Positions 30,343 through 40,400 of a stretch of 64,000 nt of DNA are shown here, in pieces; the stretch's first letter is position 1, and every line of letters begins with the position of its first letter. Both the position numbers and the translations under genes were made by a program. This stretch comes from Sipunculus nudus (lineage: Eukaryota > Annelida > Sipuncula > Golfingiida > Sipunculidae), in assembly GCA_026874595.1 (NCBI GenBank), contig CM049320.1:36180214-36244213 (forward strand), read 5' to 3'. Under the pieces are notes generated by a model. It saw only the letters and a program-made list of their open reading frames with translations, was not told the origin of the DNA and did not search any database.

Positions 30343-32967
30343 ATGGACCTCTTGTGCAGAGAAACCATGTCGGATCTCGGTGACACGCCAATTAACCCTC
30401 ATCGAAAAGTAGAGCTATTGAAACCTGAAGAACTAAAACGACGGGGCTTAGAGCGTATAGGCAGTGGTACATACGGGCACGTGTACTTACATACGGACAC
30501 GGACCACGTGTTTAAAATATGCCAAACGAAACACGCAAAACACGAGTTAAACATTATGGAACATTTGAAGGCGAAAGGTGTCAAGGAAGACCTCGTTTTG
30601 TTGCAAGAAAACGCGCGTAAACACAAACTGTTCGCGGACGTGGTGGAGGCTTTGACAGGGAAGGCCTATCGCATTGGATCAGAAGTGTCGCCGATAACCG
30701 AGCTGTTGGTGTCCCAACGCATGGATATGACGTTGCACACGTTCATGCATTCGTGCCTGTACGACGACGACCTGGCTTGGACGGTCGCGTCTAAAGCGTC
30801 CGAAGGTGTTCTGCACCTGCACGATCTGGGGGTTTTCCATTTTGATCTGTCTGCCAAGAACGTTATGTTGAAAAAAAAATGGTGCATGCCACCCGATGTC
30901 AAAATTATCGATTTCGGTAACGCCGCATGTCCACAAGAGGACCTGATGCCCAACCACGTCTGCCCTTTCAGCAAACGTCTGTGGGACCCGACCATCTATT
31001 GGACATCCCGAGCTCCAGAGCTTTTTTCACGGCTGCGCCCCCACCTCACACCCGATGTGGGCAAGAATGCAGACCTGTGGGCCTTAGGTGTCATAATAGT
31101 GGGTTTGCTGCACCATTCGTTAAACAACGAGACGGAACATGTGGGGTTTGCTGTCTACCGCCCTCGGGCGTGCTGGCTGTCAGTTTCAAGTTCCGAGGAA
31201 AGACATCGAAACGCCGATTACCTGTTTTGGCCGCAATGGCAGGACACAAGACGCGTCTACAGAACCGCAGCAACATGCCGTGAATTCTACCGGGTGAAGG
31301 CCACACAAGCTGATGCCGCGCTCAGTGTGCAGCAGGCATCTGTCATTGTCAGCGGGTGTCTCCAGCCGTGCTCCAGGTGCCGCGTGGACAAGACGACCTA
31401 CAGAGACATCCGTCGATGTATCGATGGCGGCAGTCCCAGTGATGCTCACGTCACAGCTCCGGGATGCAGGTGTCAAACACAGGATGTGTGGACAGAAAAG
31501 TGTCGGCACAGCGTGCGAGAACCATGCGACCCCCGGTTCCACTCAAATCCTCACGCTGAAGAATGGCGACGCCTCTGCAATACGCTCTCGATGGCTACCA
31601 CCGCTGACCTCAAGCAGACGCTGTCCGCCACAGACGCTGCCACACTTGAGACAGATGTTCCCACAGAAGAAGCACAAGCTCTTTTGAAGGGCGCTCTGGG
31701 CAGCCTTGCCATGCTCACAACAGGCCAGACATCGAACTGGTACTGGTGGTACTGGAGGTTGGGGCGCGTCACAGCATCGCACATGCAAAGGTTCATATGT
31801 AAGTCACAATCTGTCATGCTCAATAGTTTTTACAAACTATGGAAAACACCCGAAAGCGTCTGTGAAGCTGCACGGTCCTCAGCCGCAGCAGCGACGAACC
31901 CTATGGCACACGGTTTGCTTTTCGAACCGATCGTGATCGACGTACTGCGTGACGTGATCGGCTTCGGGCAGCTTAAGAGCACGGGCCTGGTCTTGCACCC
32001 TGACCAGGAGAAGTACCCCATGCTCGGCGTTTCACCTGATGCTGTGTTTGAAGACATGACAGGGTTCATCGAGGTGAAGTGCCATTTCAGTGCAACAAAA
32101 GATTGGTCAAACATGAGCGGTCTAACACACGTGAAGGGATACAACCTGAAGGCGTTTGACAAGTCCTTCAGCCACGTCGGTCTGGACCGGCTGCCGGCCT
32201 TTTCACGCTTGTGTAAAGAAGAACGAGGCCGTAAGAAACCGTTCGCCGAAAGGAACGTGTACGTTGAGATCGACGCAGACCTCTGCCGTACGACGGACGA
32301 GTCGATAGATGGCTTGCAAGCGCTCATTAAGGAAACGCCGCAACTATCGGTACGCCAACACCCCTTTGCGTATCATTACTTGTTTTTGAACATACACAGA
32401 GGCTCAACGTCCACGTACGTGTTAGACTACACGGTCGAAAACGTGGGGACGGACTGCGGGGACACAGAACGTCACCTGGTGTGCAGTCTTCATCACACGA
32501 TCACAGCCCCGTCAGTGGAAGGGCCGTTCTTACTGCCGGACAAACGAAAGTCTCAAACAGAAGTTTCCCCCGTCACATCACTGAAGGACACGGAAGCATC
32601 ACTCAAAGCGCCAAGCGGCACTAGGAGCAGGGTGATACTCAACCCGTTGCACCCATACGCAGCCCAAGTGATCGGAACATGCGGAGTGATCGCCGCATCA
32701 ACGGGGAGGCACGTTATAGACACAGAATCAATCGTCTGCTCGGCTTTCAACGAAAATATCCCAGAAGACCTGCTTGATGACAACGACTGGCACAACATGT
32801 GGGTACTGGCAGAACATACGCACAAGAAACTGTTCCCTCTGACTGGATTGAGATCACTGCCGAGGTTTCTTGTGTGTACAAACGTGATAGCTACAGACCG
32901 GATGGTAGAAAAAATGTTTGATTGTATAAAAGAAAACTACGAGATATGCCACCGGTTAACCAGATGA
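30343..32967 (+). CDS. Fusion of a UL13-like protein kinase and a UL12-like alkaline nuclease
   Basis: This single uninterrupted frame encodes 874 residues. Residues about 36-300 are a protein kinase: glycine loop G40-S-G-T-Y-G45, Lys58 in VFKIC, catalytic loop H166-F-D168 with Asn173 (HFDLSAKN), and D190-F-G192. The HxD loop lacks the usual Lys at +2 but has Lys172 at +4, as in divergent herpesvirus kinases. A Cys-rich linker follows. Residues about 440-700 are a PD-(D/E)xK exonuclease of the lambda-exonuclease/YqaJ type: RLGRVTAS, LLFEP with Glu528, SPDAVF with Asp566, and IEVKC with Glu577 and Lys579. Mammalian herpesviruses keep these as adjacent genes UL13 and UL12. Both catalytic centres look intact. 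An alternative ATG is at 30367. Confidence 0.8.
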   Translation: MDLLCRETMSDLGDTPINPHRKVELLKPEELKRRGLERIGSGTYGHVYLHTDTDHVFKICQTKHAKHELNIMEHLKAKGVKEDLVLLQENARKHKLFADVVEALTGKAYRIGSEVSPITELLVSQRMDMTLHTFMHSCLYDDDLAWTVASKASEGVLHLHDLGVFHFDLSAKNVMLKKKWCMPPDVKIIDFGNAACPQEDLMPNHVCPFSKRLWDPTIYWTSRAPELFSRLRPHLTPDVGKNADLWALGVIIVGLLHHSLNNETEHVGFAVYRPRACWLSVSSSEERHRNADYLFWPQWQDTRRVYRTAATCREFYRVKATQADAALSVQQASVIVSGCLQPCSRCRVDKTTYRDIRRCIDGGSPSDAHVTAPGCRCQTQDVWTEKCRHSVREPCDPRFHSNPHAEEWRRLCNTLSMATTADLKQTLSATDAATLETDVPTEEAQALLKGALGSLAMLTTGQTSNWYWWYWRLGRVTASHMQRFICKSQSVMLNSFYKLWKTPESVCEAARSSAAAATNPMAHGLLFEPIVIDVLRDVIGFGQLKSTGLVLHPDQEKYPMLGVSPDAVFEDMTGFIEVKCHFSATKDWSNMSGLTHVKGYNLKAFDKSFSHVGLDRLPAFSRLCKEERGRKKPFAERNVYVEIDADLCRTTDESIDGLQALIKETPQLSVRQHPFAYHYLFLNIHRGSTSTYVLDYTVENVGTDCGDTERHLVCSLHHTITAPSVEGPFLLPDKRKSQTEVSPVTSLKDTEASLKAPSGTRSRVILNPLHPYAAQVIGTCGVIAASTGRHVIDTESIVCSAFNENIPEDLLDDNDWHNMWVLAEHTHKKLFPLTGLRSLPRFLVCTNVIATDRMVEKMFDCIKENYEICHRLTR

Positions 32968-33327
32968 CATTCGCGCGGTCCGCCGTTACACTGCAACCCC
33001 CCCCCCCACCCCTCCCCAATTTCACATATATGTTTTTGTAAAGTGTTATCACAGAAATAAAGACGGTTTTCATATCGTTGCGTTGGTGTCTTTAGTCTAT
33101 TATTATGTTGTGGTATACACGCACACGCTTTATCTTTTACACATTTAAAGTACATACAGAATCACAGAGGAACATCAATCTTTAATATGAAAACACTATA
33201 CAATGCAGAGCTGTGACGGAGCAAAAAAAAGCATATATGGTACACATTTCGGCGCAGATGATATATAAGTCTGATATATCACACGTGCCAACATTGCAGT
33301 TATTTTATACACAATCATTATACTGTA
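32968..33327. other. Intergenic region with C-tract and convergent polyadenylation signals
   Basis: This 360-base gap contains no supported gene. It has a run of 11 C (32997-33007) followed by ACCCCTCCCC. AATAAA at 33056-33061 suits the kinase-nuclease transcript, and TTTAAT at 33181-33186 (ATTAAA on the minus strand) suits the leftward 281-residue gene. The rest is A/T-rich. Confidence 0.6.
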
Positions 33328-34173
33328 TCATATAGGCGGCGGTTCCGTCCGATCTTCGCACATGGTCCTGTCACAAGGATCGTCTGTAATCGGTTCGGGC
33401 ATATTACGCGCAAGGTACAGTTCCTCCATTTCTTCATCCAGTTTCATATTTTCACCTTGTCCTCTTCCCTCGCCGTCCTCACCGTCGTCCGATTCTGAAT
33501 CGCTGGACCACATATCTGCGCATGCATCTTTCACGTCGTTCAGCCGCTGTAACCACATCTGCTTTTTTCTCTCCTTTAAGGCACGCCTTTTCTCCTTGTG
33601 AACCGTGTTCGTCAATCCGCGTTCCATCCGGGTGTTAAAAATGCGCCTTTTCACAGGGTCAATAACGTTGCGCCGAACGGCACCGTACAATGCATTTTTC
33701 GTCGATCCCGAGTGATATACCTCACGCAAGGCTTTTTCTCTAGCAACCTGTTTGTCTGTATGTTCGGTCTGACGGACTTGAGCGGCCGCTCGTTTTGCCA
33801 TTTCACGTGCACGCTGCAACTCGTCTTTGTGCATACGGTACCATTCGAGTGTCAGGGCTCTTCCCGTAATCCCGTATTTTCTTTCACTCGCCAAGGCCTT
33901 GTGTTCCAATACGTCCGCTAGGCGTGTGCAAGCGGTCATGCGACAAGCCAAGCGAAATCGGTCATTCAGATCTGCTACCTCTCTGTTGTGACTGACCTCA
34001 CTCGTCGATGGTCCCGGCGACACGGGTTCGCGCACCGTACCTGTGCGTCCACTCCGGATATCGAAAGACATAGTTCTTCTGTACTTGTCACCTTTCTGCG
34101 ACGGATCGACAACACCTGACATGTCCTGATCAGTATCAGTCTTTGCATGCCTCGCGAGAACGTCCGTCGTCAT
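33328..34173 (-). CDS. Highly charged 281-residue protein, unidentified
   Basis: The frame starts at ATG 34173. The N-terminal 65 residues are polar. Residues about 70-210 are helical and very basic (EKRRALKERKKQMWLQRL), likely a coiled coil or nucleic-acid-binding region. Next comes an acidic serine cluster, SSDSESDDGEDGEG, a typical casein kinase 2 target, and a Pro-rich end (EPPPI). Such charge layout is common in tegument or nuclear regulatory proteins, but no family was recognised. The upstream leftward membrane gene ends 25 bases before this ATG, so they may share a transcript. Confidence 0.65.
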   Translation of the reverse strand: MTTDVLARHAKTDTDQDMSGVVDPSQKGDKYRRTMSFDIRSGRTGTVREPVSPGPSTSEVSHNREVADLNDRFRLACRMTACTRLADVLEHKALASERKYGITGRALTLEWYRMHKDELQRAREMAKRAAAQVRQTEHTDKQVAREKALREVYHSGSTKNALYGAVRRNVIDPVKRRIFNTRMERGLTNTVHKEKRRALKERKKQMWLQRLNDVKDACADMWSSDSESDDGEDGEGRGQGENMKLDEEMEELYLARNMPEPITDDPCDRTMCEDRTEPPPI

Positions 34174-34198
34174 GGTTCATAGCGGTACGTGTATATCA

Positions 34199-35389
34199 TC
34201 ATGCTACCCTTGGCTTTATCACGTACGTGTATAACACGTACCCCAAACCTGCTAGCACAGAAAGCGTCAGGATCGTGCAAATAATCTTGCTGATTATACG
34301 TGAGCAACACGATTCGCACACGTAACAGTCACCGTCAGAGTGTTTCCCACTGCGCCGACAAATGCCACAGCGCTCCACCAAAAGTGACACGTAATACAAC
34401 ATCACCCAACACCCCGCGCTTAAGACGCCTGCGTGCCAGTACGCAAACTGGGGGACGAACGCGTCACAGGATCGTAGGCGATGGGATGAATACGTCCCCA
34501 TCAAACAGGCCACAGTGAGAAATATAACCATGGCATGCAAAGCTCCGCACGCGCCGGAACAGACCAACTTGTTGTGTCTGTGTCGTGTGGACACGCTCTT
34601 TCGGTCATTTTTCCCGATCGGCCAGTGGAACCCGGTGAATTCAAACTGGGAATACGGCGGAGGAGGTTCATCGGTGCCCGTGTGCAAGTACCGGTCGGCT
34701 TCCTCGGACACAACGGCTCCCATTGAGTCCACTCCGTCGAGAATGGCAGGTTTCTCATCGGGTTTTTCGCCCTGTGTCGGCGGCACTACGAGATTCGGTT
34801 CCGCATACGTGAAGCGCGGACGCGATACATCGGAGTTTGGGTTGTGGCCTCCGGGGACGGCTGGGTTGTCGTTACAAGCTGTTGTTTTGTCTGCAAGTTT
34901 CTGTTGTGCTTTTTCACGAAGACCATCCATGATACGGATGTGAGCTACATGCAGTTTATGCGCAGCGTTGCGCAAGTGCATGCTCAAAACGACGAACAAA
35001 CATAGACCCACAAGTGGGAAGCACACAGCGTCAAACAACATCTCCTGCAGCAGCTCGTCATAGGCCGCAACAAGGCGTTCCGGGGGTCGACCTGACGAAT
35101 CAGTGGTAGGAACAGGTGACGCGTTCTCATTGCAAAGTAATATGCCGACAGTACACCTGAGTCTACGTGGGCGTCTCAACCAGCAGGCGCTTGTCGGGTA
35201 TGCGGTTTGTGGCAAAAAGTAAGGTTCCATAGAGGCGTTGCGTCCAGAGCGTAAATAAATGCAACCGCAGTGGTCGTCCTCCGGCCACCACCCAGGGTGC
35301 CACAGGTGTAGAGCGCTGATGATCCCCGCAGCCATGCAGGCGATCGACGCAGCTAGGCCAGTGGCTACCTGAAATGTCGTGTGTCCCAT
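34199..35389 (-). CDS. Multi-span membrane protein with PPPPY motif
   Basis: The longest frame begins with GTG at 35410; the first ATG at 35389 gives 396 residues. Five hydrophobic segments are visible, roughly at residues 5-25, 115-135, 275-295, 310-335 and 365-390. The loop after the first holds two Asn-x-Ser sites (GRNAS, NENAS) and several Cys, as expected for an outside loop. The long loop after the second span, then on the inside, holds P242-P-P-P-Y246, the PPxY motif bound by WW domains of Nedd4-type ubiquitin ligases. A Cys-rich loop (CGICRR ... CYVCESCC) precedes the last span. A likely envelope or vesicle membrane protein, function unknown. Confidence 0.7.
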   Translation of the reverse strand: MGHTTFQVATGLAASIACMAAGIISALHLWHPGWWPEDDHCGCIYLRSGRNASMEPYFLPQTAYPTSACWLRRPRRLRCTVGILLCNENASPVPTTDSSGRPPERLVAAYDELLQEMLFDAVCFPLVGLCLFVVLSMHLRNAAHKLHVAHIRIMDGLREKAQQKLADKTTACNDNPAVPGGHNPNSDVSRPRFTYAEPNLVVPPTQGEKPDEKPAILDGVDSMGAVVSEEADRYLHTGTDEPPPPYSQFEFTGFHWPIGKNDRKSVSTRHRHNKLVCSGACGALHAMVIFLTVACLMGTYSSHRLRSCDAFVPQFAYWHAGVLSAGCWVMLYYVSLLVERCGICRRSGKHSDGDCYVCESCCSRIISKIICTILTLSVLAGLGYVLYTYVIKPRVA

Positions 35390-35498
35390 ATTTAATGCCG
35401 CACACAGCACGATAATGATCCCGCATTGATCGGTGAGGCAGCTGTCATTGTGACATCAGACAGATACACATCCCCCACTGCACAAATAAAAGTCTCTG

Positions 35499-36038
35499 TT
35501 ATGCAGCGATGGCTTTCGCGATCTGACAGAAAAAAGAAACCCAACCTGGCACCCCATGTGGCATCCATCCTGTGAAAAGCCCAGGAGAAGCATGGTTCTT
35601 GTGAATTGACGGGTTAACCACGTACAAATAAGCCCACCTGACGAAAACAGAGGACACACATTTAATGGTTTCCAGCGGGACGCCATTGCGTTCCAGCTGA
35701 CGACGAACAGACAAAGCGAATGCGAAAAAAACCAAAGCGTGTCCATAATAGCAGAAACCGTTCGCCACGCGGCCTAGTATGATATTCAGACTCTTTTCAA
35801 TGTCATGTTGCCCGTTCAGACATGACCACCACCTCTCTCCCGCAACTTTGATGTCCTTCATGTTTTCCAATTGCTTTATGCACCCTCCCAGTGCAATTTC
35901 CACGTGCGCGTACGGTATAAAACAATCAGAGCAGACTGAGCGGTTATCGTGGCGTTCAGGGAATTGACATACGAAAAGATGATTCACGATTCGCCTGGCC
36001 GTAGAATGGGGCATAACAAGCGGATATCTTCTACGCAT
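35499..36038 (-). CDS. Probable membrane protein, 179 residues
   Basis: The open frame starts at TTG 36062; ATGs are at 36038 (179 residues) and 36014 (171 residues). The first half is polar with Cys (VCSDCF). The second half has hydrophobic stretches (YYGHALVFFAFALSV, CVSSVFVRWAYLYVV, and a weak one at the C-terminus), suggesting two or three membrane passes. No family was recognised. It lies between two other leftward membrane-protein genes. Confidence 0.5.
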   Translation of the reverse strand: MRRRYPLVMPHSTARRIVNHLFVCQFPERHDNRSVCSDCFIPYAHVEIALGGCIKQLENMKDIKVAGERWWSCLNGQHDIEKSLNIILGRVANGFCYYGHALVFFAFALSVRRQLERNGVPLETIKCVSSVFVRWAYLYVVNPSIHKNHASPGLFTGWMPHGVPGWVSFFCQIAKAIAA

Positions 36039-36490
36039 ACCGTTATTCGAGCGTATCAGCAAACTTGTCTAATGTGGCGTGAACGACTTTGCGTGCGGCG
36101 ATAGTGCAATGCCTGGTATCCTGTCTTTAATTTGCGAAACCACTCACGCCCGAAAACGGTGTTACTGCAAATTGCTACACACGTCACGCGCACGACTTTC
36201 GCACTCACGTGGGAACGTCCACAGATATTTTGGTAGCAAGTCGTCGGAGAAGTTGAGTGTCATTGCCGCGGCCAAATGTCGACATCCGGGTTAACGTCTG
36301 GGACACATGTCCGGCTAGTCGAGGCGTTTATCACGGATAACAGTACACTTAGGGGGACGCCGGTTTGTAACTGCACGATCAGGCAATTATTCGAGAGACG
36401 AAGTGTCACACATTTTTTCATTATTGTGTCGTTTCAACGTTCCTGTGCCTGAGCATCCAACACCTGCTCACCAGCAAATGCAAATAGCGT
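36039..36490. other. Intergenic region without a recognised gene
   Basis: These 452 bases hold no convincing coding frame on either strand. A 71-codon rightward frame at 36079-36294 has biased, random-looking composition and no signals. No canonical polyadenylation signal for the leftward 219-residue gene was found here. It may hold the promoter of the 179-residue gene. Confidence 0.4.
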
Positions 36491-37150
36491 TCACGATCTG
36501 TCCCAAAGGGCGTGCTGAGTGGTTTCAAGGACGAGGGCGGCTGCAGTGAATAACAGGTACATGGCAGAGAGTACGTAGAACGTGATGCACGGGGGCTGAA
36601 CTATTCCTGTTTTCGCCACGCGCACCATCTGCACCAAGAAACTTATGAACCAAGGGATGATCATGATCACATGCAAACCAGACACGATTGCGGATTTGGA
36701 AGAGGCTGTTACCATCCCCGTGAGACTGTAAAAATCACGTGGATCACCCTTCGTGCCACGCACGTTCTCTTTGTCATGCACCAGTAACCTTTCGCCTTCA
36801 TGGTTTTCCTCACACGTGTCACCTCCATTGTCATCTTTTTCGTCTCTGAATATGTAAGTGTTTTTTCGAGGTCCTCGTCTACTCCCAAACGTATGTTTAT
36901 TACGTCCCTCATGAGCGGACATCTTCGTCTCCCTTGGGTTGTTCCTTCCGGAAATACGGTACGCGAACACAGTCAAGCAGATCATGCTGGATCCATATTG
37001 TATCATACAAATAGGAAGAAAAGAACTGTCGTCACATAAAGATATATGTGCCGCGCCTGTTGTGATGATAATGCCGTATGCAGACACAAGAACAAAGGCG
37101 AACATGATACGAAGACGGCGACCTCTGACGAATGACGCCTTGCCGTTCAT
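36491..37150 (-). CDS. Four-span membrane protein, 219 residues
   Basis: The frame starts at ATG 37150. Two hydrophobic segments (about residues 15-36 and 44-66) are followed by a charged loop of about 80 residues rich in Arg, Asp and Glu, then two more segments (IVSGLHVIMIIPWFISFLV and ITFYVLSAMYLLFTAAALVL). The arrangement implies both ends and the charged loop on the same side. A signal peptide is not evident. The third leftward membrane gene in a row between 34.2 and 37.2 kb. Probable envelope protein, no known family recognised. Confidence 0.65.
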   Translation of the reverse strand: MNGKASFVRGRRLRIMFAFVLVSAYGIIITTGAAHISLCDDSSFLPICMIQYGSSMICLTVFAYRISGRNNPRETKMSAHEGRNKHTFGSRRGPRKNTYIFRDEKDDNGGDTCEENHEGERLLVHDKENVRGTKGDPRDFYSLTGMVTASSKSAIVSGLHVIMIIPWFISFLVQMVRVAKTGIVQPPCITFYVLSAMYLLFTAAALVLETTQHALWDRS

Positions 37151-37413
37151 CGTTGTCTATGCTTTCGTTATTAGGGCAATCATATACAACAACCTGAACA
37201 GTAGGAACACCCCCAATCCAATAACCAACAGAACCACACAGCCGCTACTGACACAGACCTGTATTTGGAAAGGGGCCATTGACCTCGTTCTCTCTTTACA
37301 TCAACGTTCATGTCAATTCGTTATCAAGCCGTTACGGGAATTGAGAACAGTGACAACCAAAGGTATAACGGAAAACACGTTTTTGTTTTTGTTTACCCTC
37401 GAGGATCCGCAAC

Positions 37414-40400
37414 ATGGCCGCTATACCACCGCCACACCCACAACTGGGGCCTTGGGCCTTTGCATTTGACAACCATCACCTGGCCCCTTACCTCAACACG
37501 GGCGTACAGGAACTGTACACACTAGCGAAGAGTTACGCCACGGGAGGACTGCTGGAAAACGACCCTATGGATGCACGGTTGCTGGAATCCAAATTTATCA
37601 GATATTATAAATGCTATGTGGCGGGTGCGTCAGTGCGAGGCGTTCAAAACACACCCCTGGGCGTTTGCTTGGTGCAAAGTTTCGATCCGCACATGATGGA
37701 CTGCAGGTACGAAGATGTCGAATACGTCAGTAAAGACGCTGTGATGTCGGAACCGCCACAGTCAGACAAGGCGCCCCCGAGGACAGTTCAGAGGCGGAAA
37801 AAGAAATTCACCTTCGCCTTGTCACATTCAGCCTACCTGGATGTGCCCTTTGACGTGCTGAACGTATTACGCACAAAGTTGGCCAGTGAAACAAACGATG
37901 CTCACACCACAGAACCTATCGTCCGGTTCGGGTATATGATGCAAGACGGCATGAGGGACCTCATAACGAGTCTGCGCGCCGGAAACATGGCCCACATGGG
38001 CGAGTTCCTGAGGGACATATCGCCGGACGCAGCCATTATGCGGGCACTGTACGCTACCAGGTTGCAGCTGCAACGTGCCCCTGACCCCAACCGCATAGCT
38101 CTTATGAAATGTCAGGCACTGAATGAGGCGGCGAGGATGTTTATGGCGAACCTGTTTTCAGTCCGGCTGGACGCATACGGCGCTGTCCGCCGCCTGGCGA
38201 ACCAGTGCAGCCAGCAGTGTGACCGGATTCCTTTCATCCGCGAGAGGTCGCAAAGAGACGAAGGGGCGCCTTGGTCTGGAGCAAAGGCAAAATTGAAAGT
38301 CGCCGTGGAGGAAGCTGAGGCCCAGCTCAGCAGACCGGGAGCCGACCCGCCCAGCATCACTCAGAAGCTTCACCTGCAACGGATGAAAGATCTTTTGTCC
38401 TCGGAAAGTGAACTGTTCGATGCCTCGGATGTTCTGTGTGTGGTGCTGATGGGACCCGAGACTTACCAGCAGATGGCTCAAGGTATGTCAATGTACCGCG
38501 TGCTGATAGACTTGCGCCGTGGTGTGCTCCGCATAAACAAAACGGAGGAACAGATGATCGCACATACGGGTATCATGGTCCTTAACATACACAGCAACAA
38601 AGAGACCGTGAAAGACAGAGAACCGACAGCCGAAGAATACGTCTCGATCATGCGGGGCCCTGTCGACAGCAACGGGGAACCTACGGAGACTCTTTTCGCT
38701 GGAGTGGAAAAGGGTTACGTGGTACAGACATTCCCGGGGTTGACCCATAGAGACGGTCTGGTCTTGTTTTCGAAAGACGTCAGCGATGTGACAGACGTGA
38801 CACGCCGCGTGGACCGTGATGTGACACGGGACATACTGCACGTGACGCAGATCACACCGATAGCGCTGTGCAGTCAACTAGACTACGTGCTGGACCGCTT
38901 GCAGAACCCGTCTTGTACTACAGGAAACCTAGGTGACCCACACCCAGTCAGGAACCCAAGCGCAAAACAACGCCTGCAAGTGCCCGTGAGCATGACGTGG
39001 AAAACCTACGGGGGCCGCGACGAAACCGTTACGGCTCTTCAGGCACTGATCGACGTCCTTTTCAACCCGGACCTGTACAATTTCGTGAGTACAACTAAAA
39101 GGTACAACACGCCTTCCAAACTGCATGCTGCAGGGACATCCGGACCTTCCGGGAGAAATGACGAAAGTACACACACTGCAGGAGTATGGGACGTCTTTCC
39201 TCCAAAAACCCGAGCGTCCCTGTGTGATGTTGTTGCACACCATGACGTATCGACCACAGCTTTGAGGTTGCATGAAACTGAAGGGCCTATGGCGAGATCG
39301 TACGGATGGACCTGTGAGAACACACTGCTATTGCCTCTGCAGCGCAGCCTGAGTAATGTGGACCACATGAACTATCACCAAGCGGGATCTGTGCGTCTGC
39401 TCCATGACCAACCTAACCCCTTCCAGACGCTACACTTCATCCCAAAGAATCTTGACAAAACATCTTTTTCAAAATTGTGTGAAATAACAGGTGGTACAAT
39501 ACCAGACGGGTTCAAGGAAGGAACATCCGCGCTGTTCGTACCGAGATTTCATCTTGAAAATATACCGCTCTGTCTCCGACCCCTGTCCAGCGTTCAGGAC
39601 GCGGGTGAGAGCATAGCGAGGACGCATTACCCTTACCTGTTGGACCCCACTGATCCGCGCTCAGAGGCAGCCAGGGTCTGGAGTACGTCGTTGAACCACT
39701 CTTGTCAAGACCTGCTCTGCAAACGCTGGGAAGCGATGCTGATCGCCAAGTACCCCACTGACATGTTGTTCGTCGAAAAATTTCACACACACGTTTGTGA
39801 AAATGGAGAAAGCATTGAATTCCAGTACCTGCTACGGTCAGCTTACATATTTTCCGCTTTCGGAGGGGTGCTGACATGCGACTCAAACCTTACGCTGATG
39901 AAGGCGATCGCAACAGTGCCACTCCCCCCTGTATTGAGGCAGTTCCCGCCTTTACAAAAACTACAACAAGCATGCCGTGGCATAGTGAAGTTAGCTGAAG
40001 ATGTCGCAGGGTGTTTGATGAAACGATTAGCTGCCGATCTGCAGGTTTTGGGTCACGGGCAGATAGCAGCAAAACTCGTGTCATCCGAGGCAGTGACGTT
40101 CACAAAAAAAGAATCTGCAATATTACTACGGCGTAGTCAAGAAATCAGCAGTTGCACAGACCTTGCTTTACCCACACCGCTACCAATGGGCGTGACGGCG
40201 TCTAACATGTGGCAGCATGTCGACATGAAAGACTCAACGGACGTGACGTGTTTCGCATGGATGCGGCAGGATCCGGATGAGTTTGCTACTCACCCAACTA
40301 AGTACGATGTGACTAAAAAGGCAAAACGTGATCAGACAAACGCGTATAGCAAATTTCATGTTAAGATACCAACTAATATATTCCAAACAGCAACGCCACA

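Noticed and set aside
36939-37469. Rightward 176-codon frame before the candidate capsid gene
   Set aside because: It overlaps the leftward four-span membrane gene and the capsid gene start, and lacks a coherent domain.
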